64,000 nt of DNA from CAYUQT01 sp964596165 (GCA_964596165.1 CAZQTW010000026.1:1-64000), one strand, 5' to 3'; counted from the stretch's first letter, positions 21,224-30,955 are shown. Notes: generated by a model not told the origin, from the sequence alone. Made by a program: numbers and translations.

Positions 21224-22228
21224 TCACGGCGCCGGTTCATCCGTTCCCCTCGTGGTCTTCGCATGCAGGATGCCTGCGTCGTCAAACCACAACGGATCGA
21301 TGGCGAGAAAGCGATTCCATCCAACCTTCTCGCTGTTCTGCTGGTGGTAGACCATCCACAGCCTGCCGTCGGGACCGGTTACGACACAATGATGTCCGGG
21401 GCCGAAGACCCCGCCCCCGCGCTTGGCGATCGGGTTGCCGCGGTACTTGCCGAACGGCCCCACGGGTGAGACGGCCGTCGCATACCCGATGGCATAGTCG
21501 GGACCGTCGGCACCGCTTCCGGAATACATCAGGTAGTAGGTCCCTTTGTGCTTCAGCATCCATGGCCCTTCGGTCACGGACCCTCTGCGTTTCTCCCATG
21601 CCTCGGTCGGCCGGATGACAACTTGCGATTGACCTTTCTTGGTGAGCGGATCCGCCATCGGCTGAACCATGATTTTGAATCCGCCGACGAGGTCCACGTA
21701 ATAGAGGTAGCACGCGCCGTCGTCGTCCTGGAAAAGGTGTGCGTCTATGGCATGGTCCGCGAGTGTGCCTCGATCGGCAAACGGTCCGAGCGGATGATCG
21801 GCCACCGCGACGCCGATCTGTTTGCCTCGGCCGGGCCTGTTCACGGTGTAATAGAGGTAAAACCTGCCCGTTCCCCGCCGGTCGTGGAAGACATCCGGTG
21901 CCCATGCGCCGCGCCGAGGGTCGGTGAAGCACTTGGGTTTCTGTTCCCAATGCACGAGATCATCCGAGACGAAGACGTCGTATCCCTTTCCATCCAGCGT
22001 GGGGTACAGGTAGTACTTGCCCTGGTACCGGATGACCGCGGGGTCGGCCGGCCCGAGGCGGTCAATGATGGGATTTCGATACGTCTTGAGAGGACGCGTC
22101 GCGGGAGATGCGCCAGACGATCCGGACGCCGCCCCCGTCCGCGCAACGGCAGACGGTTCCGCGAGGACCAGCCAGACCCCCATCGGGATGAGCCAACTCC
22201 GCGCCCGGACTGTCATGAGTGCTCTCAT
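21224..22228 (-). CDS. Secreted GH43-type glycoside hydrolase
   Basis: A 334-residue exported five-bladed beta-propeller enzyme. The usual GH43 acidic residues are visible: Asp in the first blade (GPADPAVI), Asp in the middle (VEDID-like HAIDAHLFQDDDG) and Glu in VTEGPWMLKHKG. The paired aromatic motif KYYLYPT...TYYLMYSG is typical of arabinanase/xylosidase-like members. A hydrophobic signal (SWLIPMGVWLVLAEP) lies at about 10-26. Two starts, 22228 and 22216, are possible, and neither has a strong ribosome site. The family hydrolyses alpha-L-arabinofuranosyl, beta-xylosyl or beta-galactosyl linkages; the specificity here is open. Confidence 0.82.
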   Translation of the reverse strand: MRALMTVRARSWLIPMGVWLVLAEPSAVARTGAASGSSGASPATRPLKTYRNPIIDRLGPADPAVIRYQGKYYLYPTLDGKGYDVFVSDDLVHWEQKPKCFTDPRRGAWAPDVFHDRRGTGRFYLYYTVNRPGRGKQIGVAVADHPLGPFADRGTLADHAIDAHLFQDDDGACYLYYVDLVGGFKIMVQPMADPLTKKGQSQVVIRPTEAWEKRRGSVTEGPWMLKHKGTYYLMYSGSGADGPDYAIGYATAVSPVGPFGKYRGNPIAKRGGGVFGPGHHCVVTGPDGRLWMVYHQQNSEKVGWNRFLAIDPLWFDDAGILHAKTTRGTDEPAP

Positions 22229-22445
22229 ATGTGACAGCTTAATCGCGGGGATTGCCTCTCGTCGAGCGGCATCGTGAACGGGTTCCACGACCCATCCGTC
22301 AATCGCATGAGTCGTGCCGGTTGTGTAGCCCCCACGCATTGTCGCAGGGTGGAGGATCGAATTTCGGAATTATCGCGGCATGAGTCTTGGCCGGAAGTCG
22401 CCCCATGTTGCGTTGAATGGGCTCCAACTCGGCCGCGGGGTTCGC

Positions 22446-22451
22446 TATAAT
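22446..22451 (+). promoter_or_regulatory. Candidate -10 element for the trypsin-like protease gene
   Basis: A perfect TATAAT lies 69 bases before the start codon of the protease. No good -35 match is found 16-18 bases upstream, where the sequence reads TCCAAC. This makes it a one-box candidate only. Confidence 0.35.
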
Positions 22452-22519
22452 CAGGACGCTGTCATCGGGTGGAGACCGACCTCGCCGGCTTCGAACAAAG
22501 GGTGGAGGGGGACTGGCCA

Positions 22520-23662
22520 ATGAATCGTGCCGCAGGGAGGGTGAACGGGGGAACGATCTTCGCATTGTTATGCTTTTTGGCCACGAGTCATCCCCTCCGA
22601 GCGATCGTGGTCAGCGATGAACCCAACGATCACATCGTTACGCCGCCGTCGGACTACGACATGGTGGGGAACATGATTTACATGGGTCAGCCGGGCGGTT
22701 CGACGGCCGTGCTCATCGATCCCTGGCACATCCTGACGGCCGGGCACGTCGTGAATGCGGGCATGGCCTCCGATCACACGTTCAAGCTTCATCTTCCCGA
22801 CGGGGTCCGGACGTACAACGTGGTCGCGAGGCATCTTCACCCGGCGGCCGACATCGCCGTCTGCCGACTCGACAGGAGTACCAAGCTGCCCGGCTATCCT
22901 CTCTACACGAATGCGCAGGAGTTGGGTCAGACAGGCATTCTGGTCGGGTACGGGGTGAGCGGCACCGGCACCACGGGCCCCGATTCGGTCCGATATCCAA
23001 GAGGGACAAAACGGTTTGGCTACAACCGCATCGATGAGTTCTACGTGTACAATCCCGATATCTTCCGCATGGATTTTGACGGTCCGACCGGCTATGGCCC
23101 GTTGGGCGGGCGGACTCTGGGGGCCTCCAAGGAAGTGATGATGGCCCCCGGGGACTCCGGCGGTCCGACGCTGTTGAGCGTCAACGGGACGCTGTGTATT
23201 GCGGGGATCCACACCACACTATTCGACGACGGTGACGGCAAGTGCCCGGACTACGGTGATATTGGCGGCGACCTTCGCGTCAGTTCATACGCCTCTTGGA
23301 TTGTCTCTCAGGTTCCGCCCACCGTGAGCCTCAGCGTGTCGATCAACCACCCGCAACGCGGACACGTGACGATCAGTCCCGAGCCCACGGATCCGAACCA
23401 ACCGCAGTTTCCCGCCGGCACCGAGGTAACGCTGACCGCCGTCGCGGAACCCAACGAATTCTTCTCGTGCTGGCAGATCCACGATCCCAATCATCCCGGA
23501 GATGCGAATTTCGTCGTCTCCGACGCCAACAACCCCTTGAAGATCGTCCTGAATCAAGACCGCCAGATCGTGGCGGTGTTCAAGTGCGGCGCCGTCGGGT
23601 CGGCAACGATTCTCGCGATGTCGGCGGCAGGCGGGTTGGTCGTCATCCGGAGGTTCCGCTAG
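22520..23662 (+). CDS. Secreted trypsin-like serine protease with InlB-type repeat and Cys-Gly/Arg C-terminal tail
   Basis: A 380-residue exported protease starting at an ATG with GGAGGGGGA upstream. The signal peptide is about 1-28. The chymotrypsin-fold triad is complete: His76 (TAGHVV), Asp111 (AADIAV) and Ser213 (APGDSGGP). Residues about 272-352 form a small beta domain like the divergent InlB B-repeat (GHVTISPEP ... DRQIVAVF). The tail, from about 355, is KCGAVG, some 16 hydrophobic residues and RRFR, matching the tails of the subtilase and the C10/caspase protein in this window. Its stop codon overlaps the stop of the convergent HAMP gene at a shared CTAG. Confidence 0.85.
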   Translation: MNRAAGRVNGGTIFALLCFLATSHPLRAIVVSDEPNDHIVTPPSDYDMVGNMIYMGQPGGSTAVLIDPWHILTAGHVVNAGMASDHTFKLHLPDGVRTYNVVARHLHPAADIAVCRLDRSTKLPGYPLYTNAQELGQTGILVGYGVSGTGTTGPDSVRYPRGTKRFGYNRIDEFYVYNPDIFRMDFDGPTGYGPLGGRTLGASKEVMMAPGDSGGPTLLSVNGTLCIAGIHTTLFDDGDGKCPDYGDIGGDLRVSSYASWIVSQVPPTVSLSVSINHPQRGHVTISPEPTDPNQPQFPAGTEVTLTAVAEPNEFFSCWQIHDPNHPGDANFVVSDANNPLKIVLNQDRQIVAVFKCGAVGSATILAMSAAGGLVVIRRFR

Positions 23663-24048
23663 CCGACGGAAGGCAGGCCGGCCCGGGCAAGATCTTGTAC
23701 GGCTTGCCAGAGTCCCCGCAATTCGTCGTTGACCGGCGGTGGGGGGGTTGCGGAAGTGGTGTGTCCCGCCCGGAGATCGCGAAGCTGGGTCGTCAGCCGC
23801 GTAATTGGCAGGGCTATTGATCGCCCCATGAAAAGACCAAGCGTTACGGACATGATTGCCGCAATCGTCGTCAGCATGATTACGATTTGGCCGGCTTGGT
23901 TCGCGTACCGAGCGGCGAGCGTCGTGTCGGGACTTTGGGCCAGGTCCGCCAGGGCGTGGAAGTAGTAAAGGGCTACGACGCACGCGGTCACGGGCAAAAG
24001 GATTCCCACCAGCACGCAGCCCAGAAGGATTCTCGTTGTGATGCGCAT
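23659..24048 (-). CDS. Small membrane protein with two transmembrane helices and a HAMP domain only
   Basis: A 129-residue protein starting at an ATG with GAGGAGAC upstream. Hydrophobic helices are at about 7-30 and 52-74. The short periplasmic loop (HALADLAQSPDTTLAARY) is followed by a HAMP-like segment (GRSIALPITRLTTQLRDLRAG) and an Ala/Pro-rich end. No kinase, cyclase, methyl-accepting or other output domain follows, and none can be recovered in another frame because the trypsin-like protease gene occupies the downstream DNA on the other strand. It may be an orphan transducer subunit or a truncated receptor that lost its output domain. Confidence 0.65.
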   Translation of the reverse strand: MRITTRILLGCVLVGILLPVTACVVALYYFHALADLAQSPDTTLAARYANQAGQIVIMLTTIAAIMSVTLGLFMGRSIALPITRLTTQLRDLRAGHTTSATPPPPVNDELRGLWQAVQDLARAGLPSVG

Positions 24049-24387
24049 CAGACCGTCTCCTCGGAAGTGAGAGACAAACACCGATCGGCTCGGCGCCTTC
24101 ATGCCGCGGCGCGGACATGCCCCATTCGGAATTCAGATTAGTGATTGAAGGATGTGGACGCAAGTTGTTCGGCGAGAAGGCTTCACCGCTCGCGGCCGGG
24201 CTGTCTCTCTCTTGTTCTTCGCTTATCGCTGTTTGTGTCGCGTTTCGCCCATCCTGAGGTTCGCTCATAAGGTCATCATGGATAGAGGCTTGATCGCGTG
24301 CGGGCGATTGCTAGACTAGTCCGCTTTGCCTTGTGCCGGCCGGACCAAGGTGCGGGTGATCCGTTATCGAACTCGAGGACAACAGAC
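24049..24387. other. Intergenic region between divergent genes
   Basis: This 339-base stretch lies between the divergent HAMP gene and the oxidoreductase operon and should carry promoters for both. A TTGATC near 24290 followed 17 bases later by AGACTA is a weak plus-strand candidate. No gene or repeat was recognised. Confidence 0.35.
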
Positions 24388-25431
24388 ATGGCGTTGCGTG
24401 AAGTCAGGGTGGTCATAGTCGGTTGCGGTGGAATGGGTGGTGTGCACGCCAATGCGTGGAAGAAGATCGCGGGCGTCAAGATCGTGGGTTGTTGCGATCG
24501 TCGTCGAGAGGCCGTGGAGGAGTTTGCCAAGAAGTTCGAAGTACCAAACGTCTTCAGGGACGTCCGCAAAGCCGCTGCCTGTCCGGCCGATGTGCTGGAC
24601 GTCTGCACGCCCAACATGTCACACACGCCGGCCGTCCTGGCCGGGTTCGCCCACAAGAAGCACGTGATCTGTGAGAAGCCGCTGGCCGTCACGCCGGCCG
24701 AGGTTGTCCGGATGATCCAGGCCTCGCACCAGGCCGGACGACTGCTCATGTGCGCCCAGCACATGCGATGGGACGGACCAAGTCAGGCGCTGAAGCAGTG
24801 GATCGTCGGGGGGAACATGGGCGAGATCTACTACGCTCGCACCTGGCACAATCGTCGCCGTCTCGTGCCGGCGTGGGGTGTCTTTATCAGCAAGAAGGAG
24901 TCCGGCGGCGGGCCATGCCTGGATGTGGGCGTACACGCACTCGACTTGGCGATGTACCTCATGGACAACTTCGAGCCGGTGAGCGTGACGGGGATCGCGC
25001 CCTGCAAGATCGCGCGGACGCCGGGTATCTACAATACCTGGGGCCACTACGATCCGAAGGACATGACGGTGGAGGACTTCGCCGTCGGTCTGGTACGATT
25101 CAAGAATGGTGCGGCGTTGAGCCTTGAAGCCAGTTGGATGCTGAACATGCACGCCCCGGACGAGGTCGCCACGTGGATTTATGGGACCAAGGCGGGCGCG
25201 AAATGGCCCCACCTTGAAATCGTGACGGAAAAGAACAAGATCATCCTGGAAAGCAGGATCGCCAACCGGCCGAATATACAAGGGCACGAGGCTGAAATCG
25301 CCGCGTTTCACGATGCGATCGTCAACAACAAGCCCTCGCCGGTCCCTCCGCGGCAGACGCTGGCGGTGATTAAGATCCTCGACGGGTTGTACCGCAGTCA
25401 CAAGACCGGCCGCGAGGTCTTGTTGCGTTAG
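24388..25431 (+). CDS. Gfo/Idh/MocA-family NAD(P)-dependent oxidoreductase
   Basis: A 347-residue cytosolic enzyme. The Rossmann motif V-G-C-G-G-M-G-G is near residue 11, and the E-K-P signature (ICEKPLAV) is at about 95. The C-terminal alpha/beta domain carries GGGPCLDVGVHALD, whose Asp and His are the usual substrate-side pair. Family members oxidise or reduce sugars, inositols or their acids. GAGGAC precedes the chosen ATG. It is the first gene of a tight operon with the phosphodiesterase (20-base gap) and the GH113-like enzyme, which suggests a sugar substrate released outside the cell. Confidence 0.88.
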   Translation: MALREVRVVIVGCGGMGGVHANAWKKIAGVKIVGCCDRRREAVEEFAKKFEVPNVFRDVRKAAACPADVLDVCTPNMSHTPAVLAGFAHKKHVICEKPLAVTPAEVVRMIQASHQAGRLLMCAQHMRWDGPSQALKQWIVGGNMGEIYYARTWHNRRRLVPAWGVFISKKESGGGPCLDVGVHALDLAMYLMDNFEPVSVTGIAPCKIARTPGIYNTWGHYDPKDMTVEDFAVGLVRFKNGAALSLEASWMLNMHAPDEVATWIYGTKAGAKWPHLEIVTEKNKIILESRIANRPNIQGHEAEIAAFHDAIVNNKPSPVPPRQTLAVIKILDGLYRSHKTGREVLLR

Positions 25432-25451
25432 ACTGTGGGTGGTGTGGAACC

Positions 25452-27191
25452 ATGTTTCTGGGGCGTTGTCGAACACCCGTGATCCGGCGGCATCACATCG
25501 GGCAGAGCGGTCTTCGCGCGTCGCACACGCGGGCGGTTCCTCCGCGCCATGCAATTGCCTTCGCGCTCCTGGCAGCGGGCCTGGCCGGCTGTAACGGTCC
25601 GCTCCACATCAGGCTGTCGGATCACGTCGCCCGTCCGAACCCTCGAGTCGTCATGTTCTTCATCGACGGCCTCGATCGCCATCTGTTCCGGCAGTGGCTT
25701 GCCGCGGGAGAACTGCCGAACATCAAGACGTACCTGACCGATCGCGGGACCGAAGTCGAGGATGCCATTTCGTGCCTGCCGACGATCACCTACGCGAACA
25801 CGGCCACACTGCTCACCGGTCGCTATCCCGGTCATCACGGTGTCCTGGGCAACAAGTGGTTTGACCGGGGGCGAATGCTCTATCAGGATTACGGCTACAG
25901 CGAGACGTATTCTCGCATCAACCAGGATGTGATGGGGCCGACTCTCTATGAGCTTCTGAACGATCGCTACACCGTAAGCATTCAATCGCCGCTGAGGCGA
26001 GGCGCCGGCCGCTCCTACGACAATCTTGTTACCGGCGCCGTGACATGGTGGCTGGGCTTCCTCGACTGGACCGATCGCCTGCCACCGTTGCGGTTTGAGG
26101 AGATAGCGCAGGAGGTATCCGTCCGGCCGGACGGTCGGTGGCCGAAGTTCATCCATGTCTATTTCCCGGCGGTCGATGAGTATGGGCATCGCTACGGTGT
26201 TGACGGATGGGAGTACAAGTACGCCGTCAGGAATGCGGATCACCAGATCGGCCGTATCTGCGGCGGCCTGCGTGAAGTGGGGTTGTTCGAGCAGACCCAC
26301 CTCGTGCTGGTGAGCGACCACGGGATGGCGTCCACAAGGAAGGGCAAACGCCTGGACGTTCCGAGGGTGTTGGGGCGACAGTTTGGCCGGAAATCACCGT
26401 GGCACTGGCCCGAGCTGGAAACGGACTATGACAAGAGGAAGACGCACCTCGACCGGTATGACACGCTCATTGCCCGCGACGGCGGGCGCAGGTGCGCGAT
26501 TTATTTGCGGTTTACCGAGAACTGGGCCGACAGACCGGCCGAAGTGGAGGGCGCAACCGCCTACTCGCTCGCCAACAAGGGGCCGGGGGTTGCCGTTCAG
26601 ACGCTGGCCCGATGGCTGGGCAGTCAGCAAGCCGTATTGGCGGCGGCGGTTCCGGTCCGCGAGGGTGAAGCCGCTCTGTACGGCACCGCCGGCGTGGCCG
26701 TTGTGACGAGAAGGGGCACGTCGCCCGCGGCATCCTACCGGTACGCGATTCGCGAGGGGAACGACCCGCTGGGTTACCGGAGTGATGAGAATGCCCGTCG
26801 GCTGATCGACGGCGGTTTCCACACGGCCGATGAGTGGCTGGCCGCAACGGTTCGCACGGGATCGCCGGGCGTACCCGGACAGATTTGCGACATGTTCGAC
26901 TCGGATCGGGCGGGGGACATCGTACTCTTCGCGGCCGATGGGTGGGGCTTTGCGTCGGTGGAGCGGGCCGGCCACGGCTCGATCACCGCCGAGGATCTGT
27001 TGGTCCCGATGGTCTGGGCCGGTCCCGGCATCGCCCGGAACGCCAAGGTCGAACGAGCTAGAACTTGCGACGTGATGCCGACTATACTGGATTTGCTGGG
27101 TGTGTCCGATCGATTGGCGGACCATCCGCCGATTGACGGTGTAAGCCTTCTGCCCAAACTCAAGAAACGGGGTAGTCTTGCAAAGCTATGA
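25452..27191 (+). CDS. Lipoprotein type I phosphodiesterase/nucleotide pyrophosphatase-like enzyme
   Basis: A 579-residue protein of the alkaline phosphatase superfamily. A lipobox-like LAAGLAGC at about 40-47 predicts a lipid-anchored exported protein. The metal/nucleophile region is VMFFIDGLDRHLF followed by LPTITYANTATLLTGRYPGHHGVLGN, where a Thr is the expected nucleophile. Further metal ligands are in FPAVDEYGHRYG and VSDHGMAS. The family cleaves phosphodiester or pyrophosphate bonds, and some members act on sulfate or phosphonate esters. Its stop overlaps the next start as ATGA, so translation of the two is probably coupled. Confidence 0.82.
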   Translation: MFLGRCRTPVIRRHHIGQSGLRASHTRAVPPRHAIAFALLAAGLAGCNGPLHIRLSDHVARPNPRVVMFFIDGLDRHLFRQWLAAGELPNIKTYLTDRGTEVEDAISCLPTITYANTATLLTGRYPGHHGVLGNKWFDRGRMLYQDYGYSETYSRINQDVMGPTLYELLNDRYTVSIQSPLRRGAGRSYDNLVTGAVTWWLGFLDWTDRLPPLRFEEIAQEVSVRPDGRWPKFIHVYFPAVDEYGHRYGVDGWEYKYAVRNADHQIGRICGGLREVGLFEQTHLVLVSDHGMASTRKGKRLDVPRVLGRQFGRKSPWHWPELETDYDKRKTHLDRYDTLIARDGGRRCAIYLRFTENWADRPAEVEGATAYSLANKGPGVAVQTLARWLGSQQAVLAAAVPVREGEAALYGTAGVAVVTRRGTSPAASYRYAIREGNDPLGYRSDENARRLIDGGFHTADEWLAATVRTGSPGVPGQICDMFDSDRAGDIVLFAADGWGFASVERAGHGSITAEDLLVPMVWAGPGIARNAKVERARTCDVMPTILDLLGVSDRLADHPPIDGVSLLPKLKKRGSLAKL

Positions 27192-28456
27192 ATCTGATCG
27201 CCGACAGAGTTCTCATCGCGAAACATCGTTCCGGATCCACCGTCGGAGGGTCGAGGCCGCGGCTTGCAGCCTCGTACGTTCGGCCGTCACCGAATCGCGG
27301 CGCTCCGGCCGCATCGCCGTTGTTGCGGACCATCTGTGCGGTCGGCATGCTCTGCGGGGTCGTCCATGCCGAGGTTCCCGCGGATCGCTCCGCGACGAGC
27401 TCAAAGCGTTCAAGCGGTTCCGTCACGTCGCCCGTTCACTACCATGGCCTGGCGATCCAGGTCGATACAAGCAATAAGCCCGTCGAGATGTTCGGACCGC
27501 TCATTCGCGAGGTGGCCGCACTGGGCGCCAACACCGTCCTGATCGGCGCCGACGCCTACCAGAAGAACGCCACAACGGGTCCGATCTACATGGACCCCAA
27601 GAAGACCCCCACGCCGGAACAATGGAAGGAGCTTCTGAAGATTGCCCGCCAGGAGTGCGGCCTGATGGTGATCCTGGCGCCGAAGATCCTCCTGGCCGAC
27701 CCCGTCGGCACCGAGTGGCGCGGCGTCATCCAGCCGGCGAGCTGGCGAAAATGGTTTATCGAATACCGGTCGGTGATGAATCACTTCGCCGAGATTGCCC
27801 AGGCGAACGACGTGGAAGTGCTCATGGTCGGCAGCGAGATGGTCAGTGCCGAAAAGCACACCAACGAGTGGCTCGAAGTCATCCGGCAGATCCGCGCGCG
27901 GTACAAGGGCAAGCTGAGCTACTCGGCGAACTGGGATCACTATCAGCCGGTCCAGTTCTGGGATCAGCTCGATCTGATCGGCATGACGTCGTACTACAAG
28001 TTGTCGGACGACCCGAATCCGACGGTGGAGTCCATGGTCAAGGCGTGGGAGCCGATCAAACGCGGCATCCTCGACTGGCAAAAGAGCGTCAAGAAGCCGA
28101 TCCTCTTCACCGAGGTCGGCTGGTGCAGCCAGGAGGGTGCTTCGATCGAGCCGTGGAACTACTACTACAAGCAGACCGCCACCGAGAACGGGCACAAGGA
28201 GCAGGCTGCCTGCTACAAGGCATTCATGGAGGCCTGGGACAAGGTCCCGGAGGTGGGCGGTGTGATCTGGTGGGAGTGGACGACGTACGGCGGCGGCAAG
28301 GATTGCTACAACTACACGCCGAAGGGCAAGCCGGCCGAGAAGATTCTGCGAGAGTGGTTCGCACGGAAGGCTTCGAACGGCAACCCGATGGCCAACGGCC
28401 GCGGCCAACCGGCGGGCGACGACACCCGGCGCCGATCGAAGCAACCGATCGAGTGA
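27188..28456 (+). CDS. Secreted GH113-like TIM-barrel glycosidase
   Basis: A 422-residue protein whose barrel (about 85-400) resembles GH113 endo-beta-mannanase and related GTA-type barrels. The acid/base candidate is Glu217 in MVGSEMV, and the nucleophile candidate is Glu309 in LFTEVGW. WDHYQPVQFWDQLDLIGMTSYY and GVIWWEWTTYGG also fit. The ATG overlaps the upstream stop (ATGA). The first 45 residues are basic and unlike a signal peptide, but a hydrophobic stretch at about 46-62 (LLRTICAVGMLCGVVHA) is. The true start may therefore be a later non-ATG codon. It likely cleaves a beta-mannan-like or related polymer outside the cytoplasm. Confidence 0.72.
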   Translation: MNLIADRVLIAKHRSGSTVGGSRPRLAASYVRPSPNRGAPAASPLLRTICAVGMLCGVVHAEVPADRSATSSKRSSGSVTSPVHYHGLAIQVDTSNKPVEMFGPLIREVAALGANTVLIGADAYQKNATTGPIYMDPKKTPTPEQWKELLKIARQECGLMVILAPKILLADPVGTEWRGVIQPASWRKWFIEYRSVMNHFAEIAQANDVEVLMVGSEMVSAEKHTNEWLEVIRQIRARYKGKLSYSANWDHYQPVQFWDQLDLIGMTSYYKLSDDPNPTVESMVKAWEPIKRGILDWQKSVKKPILFTEVGWCSQEGASIEPWNYYYKQTATENGHKEQAACYKAFMEAWDKVPEVGGVIWWEWTTYGGGKDCYNYTPKGKPAEKILREWFARKASNGNPMANGRGQPAGDDTRRRSKQPIE

Positions 28457-28597
28457 GTCTTAAAGCAGGTTCATTTCGGCTCGTGACGTAGGCCCTCTTC
28501 AACCGGTGCCGCCCATCCGCACCTGAACCGAGAAGGGCGCCACGAGGAGTCTATCAATCGGAGCCCGTCCACAACGCGGGCGTTGCGGCGAACCCCA

Positions 28598-30889
28598 TCA
28601 CGGCAACGGTCTGGGAATGGCCAGTCGTTGCCATTGGTCGGTGAGTGCGGCCAAGGGTTTGGGAACCGTGCCGTTCCAGCCCTGGAGCACGCCCCGCCAC
28701 CTCCCCTGCACGTCTCGCCAGAGCGCGATGTCCGTCCGGTCGGGTAGCTCGATCTTGAAATCCCCTACTTCCAATCGCTTCAGCCCGCCGGCCGCGAGCG
28801 CGGCCGGTCGACCGTCGCGCCCCAGCCGCACGCCCACGACGCCGATCGCGTCGACCACCACATCGCTTCCGGAGACCTTCATCGTCGTCCGGATGGGGTC
28901 GCCCGAGACATCCTGGGTCCCCGCGACCAGGATCTCCGTGCCGTCAATCAGCCGGCAGCGACCGCTTCGCTGGGGGGCGCTGCTTCGTCTGTTAAACGCC
29001 ACGAGGTGCCGATTGGCGGGTGTCTGAGGCTCGACGCCGAGTTCGCGCAGCCGTTCGACGATCTTCTTCTTGCAGGCGTCCGCATCGGAGGCGACGGCCA
29101 TCGGAGTCCCAAGTGCCGTGTCCCCCTCGAAGGGCTTGCCGTCGAAGGCGGTCGTCCACGACCCGACGCGATAGAGCGACGTCTTGCCGGCGGCGGCCTT
29201 TCGGAAGAACGCCGCCGTCGTCGGTCGCTCGAACTCGGGGTGATAAAGGGCCACGGCGCGGTATCGCTGCGGACCGTATCGGACGAAGCCGTCGTCGTCG
29301 ATCTTCAGCGATCCGTTCCAGATCTCGCTTGACGGAATCAGGTCGGCCGGATAACCCGCCTCCCACAAACGATCCGTCAATCCGATACCGACGTCGTCAT
29401 AGGAAGGGCCCGCCCAGTTCATCGCACACGCGTGGCCGAAGACGACGGCCACCGGACAGTCCAACGGCGACTGCGTGATGAAATTGAGCATCCGGATGCG
29501 GCAGTCGCCACGCATGAGGCCGCCGCGGAACAGCACGGCGTACCCCTCGGCAAACGTCCTGCGGGGGTCCGGGCTCGGATACTGCGGGTGGTAGTCGATC
29601 CGGCCGCCGGCGAGTGCCTCGGACCACAACTCGGTCTCGTAATCCGCCACGTGGGTGGAGTAGTACATATTGACCCACAGCGGGCTGTTCCACTTCTTGG
29701 CCAATGACGTGCGGGCGCAGAAGGGCGTGACCTCGTCGGTCTGGGCCAGGTCGCGCGGGGCGATCCACCAGTGAAGGCCGTTCTTCTTGAACTCCCGCGT
29801 GCCGGGATACGGATACCATGTCGGGTGCGTCGCGACGACGCCCTGGGCTCCGTAGACCTTCTTGATCGTCCGGTAGTAGTGATCCTCGATGGCTCCGTTG
29901 CGGAGCATGCACATCTCCATGAAGGCATTGATCGCCGCCTGGCGTTCGGGCAGGCGCCCCTGTTCGCCGAAGGTCATCAACAGACAGTCCCTTAACACAT
30001 CGCGCCCCCCGGTTCGTTGGGCATAGGCCTCGGCCATGAACCGCGAGTACCAATAGTCGTTCTTGGCCGGACAGCCGTCGAAGCACGGTGGGAAGCCCCA
30101 CTCGTCCTTGCACGCCCCGACGATGCCGGTATCCCGGTACTGTTCAAGAATCCTCGCCTGAAACGCATCGAGGTGCGGCGCGAAGACGTCCGGCGTGAAG
30201 TGCGTGAATGACACCATGACGCATGCCCTGCGGTTTCGGGTCTGCTCGTCGGAGGGGACCTCGACGACGACCTCCTTGTCCGTAGCGGCCGTTGCCTTGC
30301 ATCGCGTTGTAATGTCCGTCACCGTCCGCGGGTCGATGCCCTCGTTTCCGCGCGCGTACGAATAGACTCGGACCAACCGGCCGGCCAGTGGGATGTAGTG
30401 CGTTGTCCGGGCGGTGTAATGATCGTTCAGGTCGTCGCCGGCGATGCGGAGCACCGCGGGGCCATCCTTCACCTCCACTTCGCGGAGGCGGAGCATCTCC
30501 TGAAGCTCATCCGGATAGGCCTTCTGAAATGCCGCTCGCGCCAAGCGAACGTCGATGTCCATGACGATCTTGATGCCCATCGTCGCCGCGTACTCGGCGG
30601 CCGCCTTGACCTGGGCGCGGACATCCGCGTCCGTCACCTCCTTCTTCAGCGCGCGGATGCTGGTCATGAGCATGCTCGCGCCGGAGTGCTCCGCGATCAT
30701 GTTCATAAGCGGCTTGTACCCGTCGGGCTGAAACGCCTCGTCCAGCCAGAACCAGGCCACGATGACCGGCGTAACGCCTTCGGGCATACGGACGGAGGGG
30801 GAATCCGTTGCCTGGGCCATCACAGCAAGCACCATCCAGCCTGCGCAAGATGCCACGACCAACGTCAGCGATAGTGGTCTTCTCAGCAT
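28598..30889 (-). CDS. Large secreted protein of unknown function, glycosidase-like
   Basis: A 763-residue exported protein with a signal peptide at about 1-28 and AAGGGAAG before the ATG. The N-terminal 350 residues read like an alpha/beta barrel (TPVIVAWFWLDEAF, GIKIVMDIDVRLAR, ACKDEWGFPPCFDGCP), and GACKDEWG offers acidic candidates. The region at about 480-620 (PVAVVFGHACAMNWAG, GYPADLIPSSEI, YRAVALYHPEF) looks like the Rossmann-like trimerisation domain found after many GH42-related barrels. I do not recognise a named family. The context of glycosidases on the same strand favours a carbohydrate role. The gene stands alone between the convergent GH113 operon and the toxin-antitoxin pair. 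Confidence 0.6.
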   Translation of the reverse strand: MLRRPLSLTLVVASCAGWMVLAVMAQATDSPSVRMPEGVTPVIVAWFWLDEAFQPDGYKPLMNMIAEHSGASMLMTSIRALKKEVTDADVRAQVKAAAEYAATMGIKIVMDIDVRLARAAFQKAYPDELQEMLRLREVEVKDGPAVLRIAGDDLNDHYTARTTHYIPLAGRLVRVYSYARGNEGIDPRTVTDITTRCKATAATDKEVVVEVPSDEQTRNRRACVMVSFTHFTPDVFAPHLDAFQARILEQYRDTGIVGACKDEWGFPPCFDGCPAKNDYWYSRFMAEAYAQRTGGRDVLRDCLLMTFGEQGRLPERQAAINAFMEMCMLRNGAIEDHYYRTIKKVYGAQGVVATHPTWYPYPGTREFKKNGLHWWIAPRDLAQTDEVTPFCARTSLAKKWNSPLWVNMYYSTHVADYETELWSEALAGGRIDYHPQYPSPDPRRTFAEGYAVLFRGGLMRGDCRIRMLNFITQSPLDCPVAVVFGHACAMNWAGPSYDDVGIGLTDRLWEAGYPADLIPSSEIWNGSLKIDDDGFVRYGPQRYRAVALYHPEFERPTTAAFFRKAAAGKTSLYRVGSWTTAFDGKPFEGDTALGTPMAVASDADACKKKIVERLRELGVEPQTPANRHLVAFNRRSSAPQRSGRCRLIDGTEILVAGTQDVSGDPIRTTMKVSGSDVVVDAIGVVGVRLGRDGRPAALAAGGLKRLEVGDFKIELPDRTDIALWRDVQGRWRGVLQGWNGTVPKPLAALTDQWQRLAIPRPLP

Positions 30890-30955
30890 GAGTTCTTCCC
30901 TTGGGACCAACCGACAAGGAAAAGGCGGGCGTGCGCCCGTCTCGTTTCATTCCTG

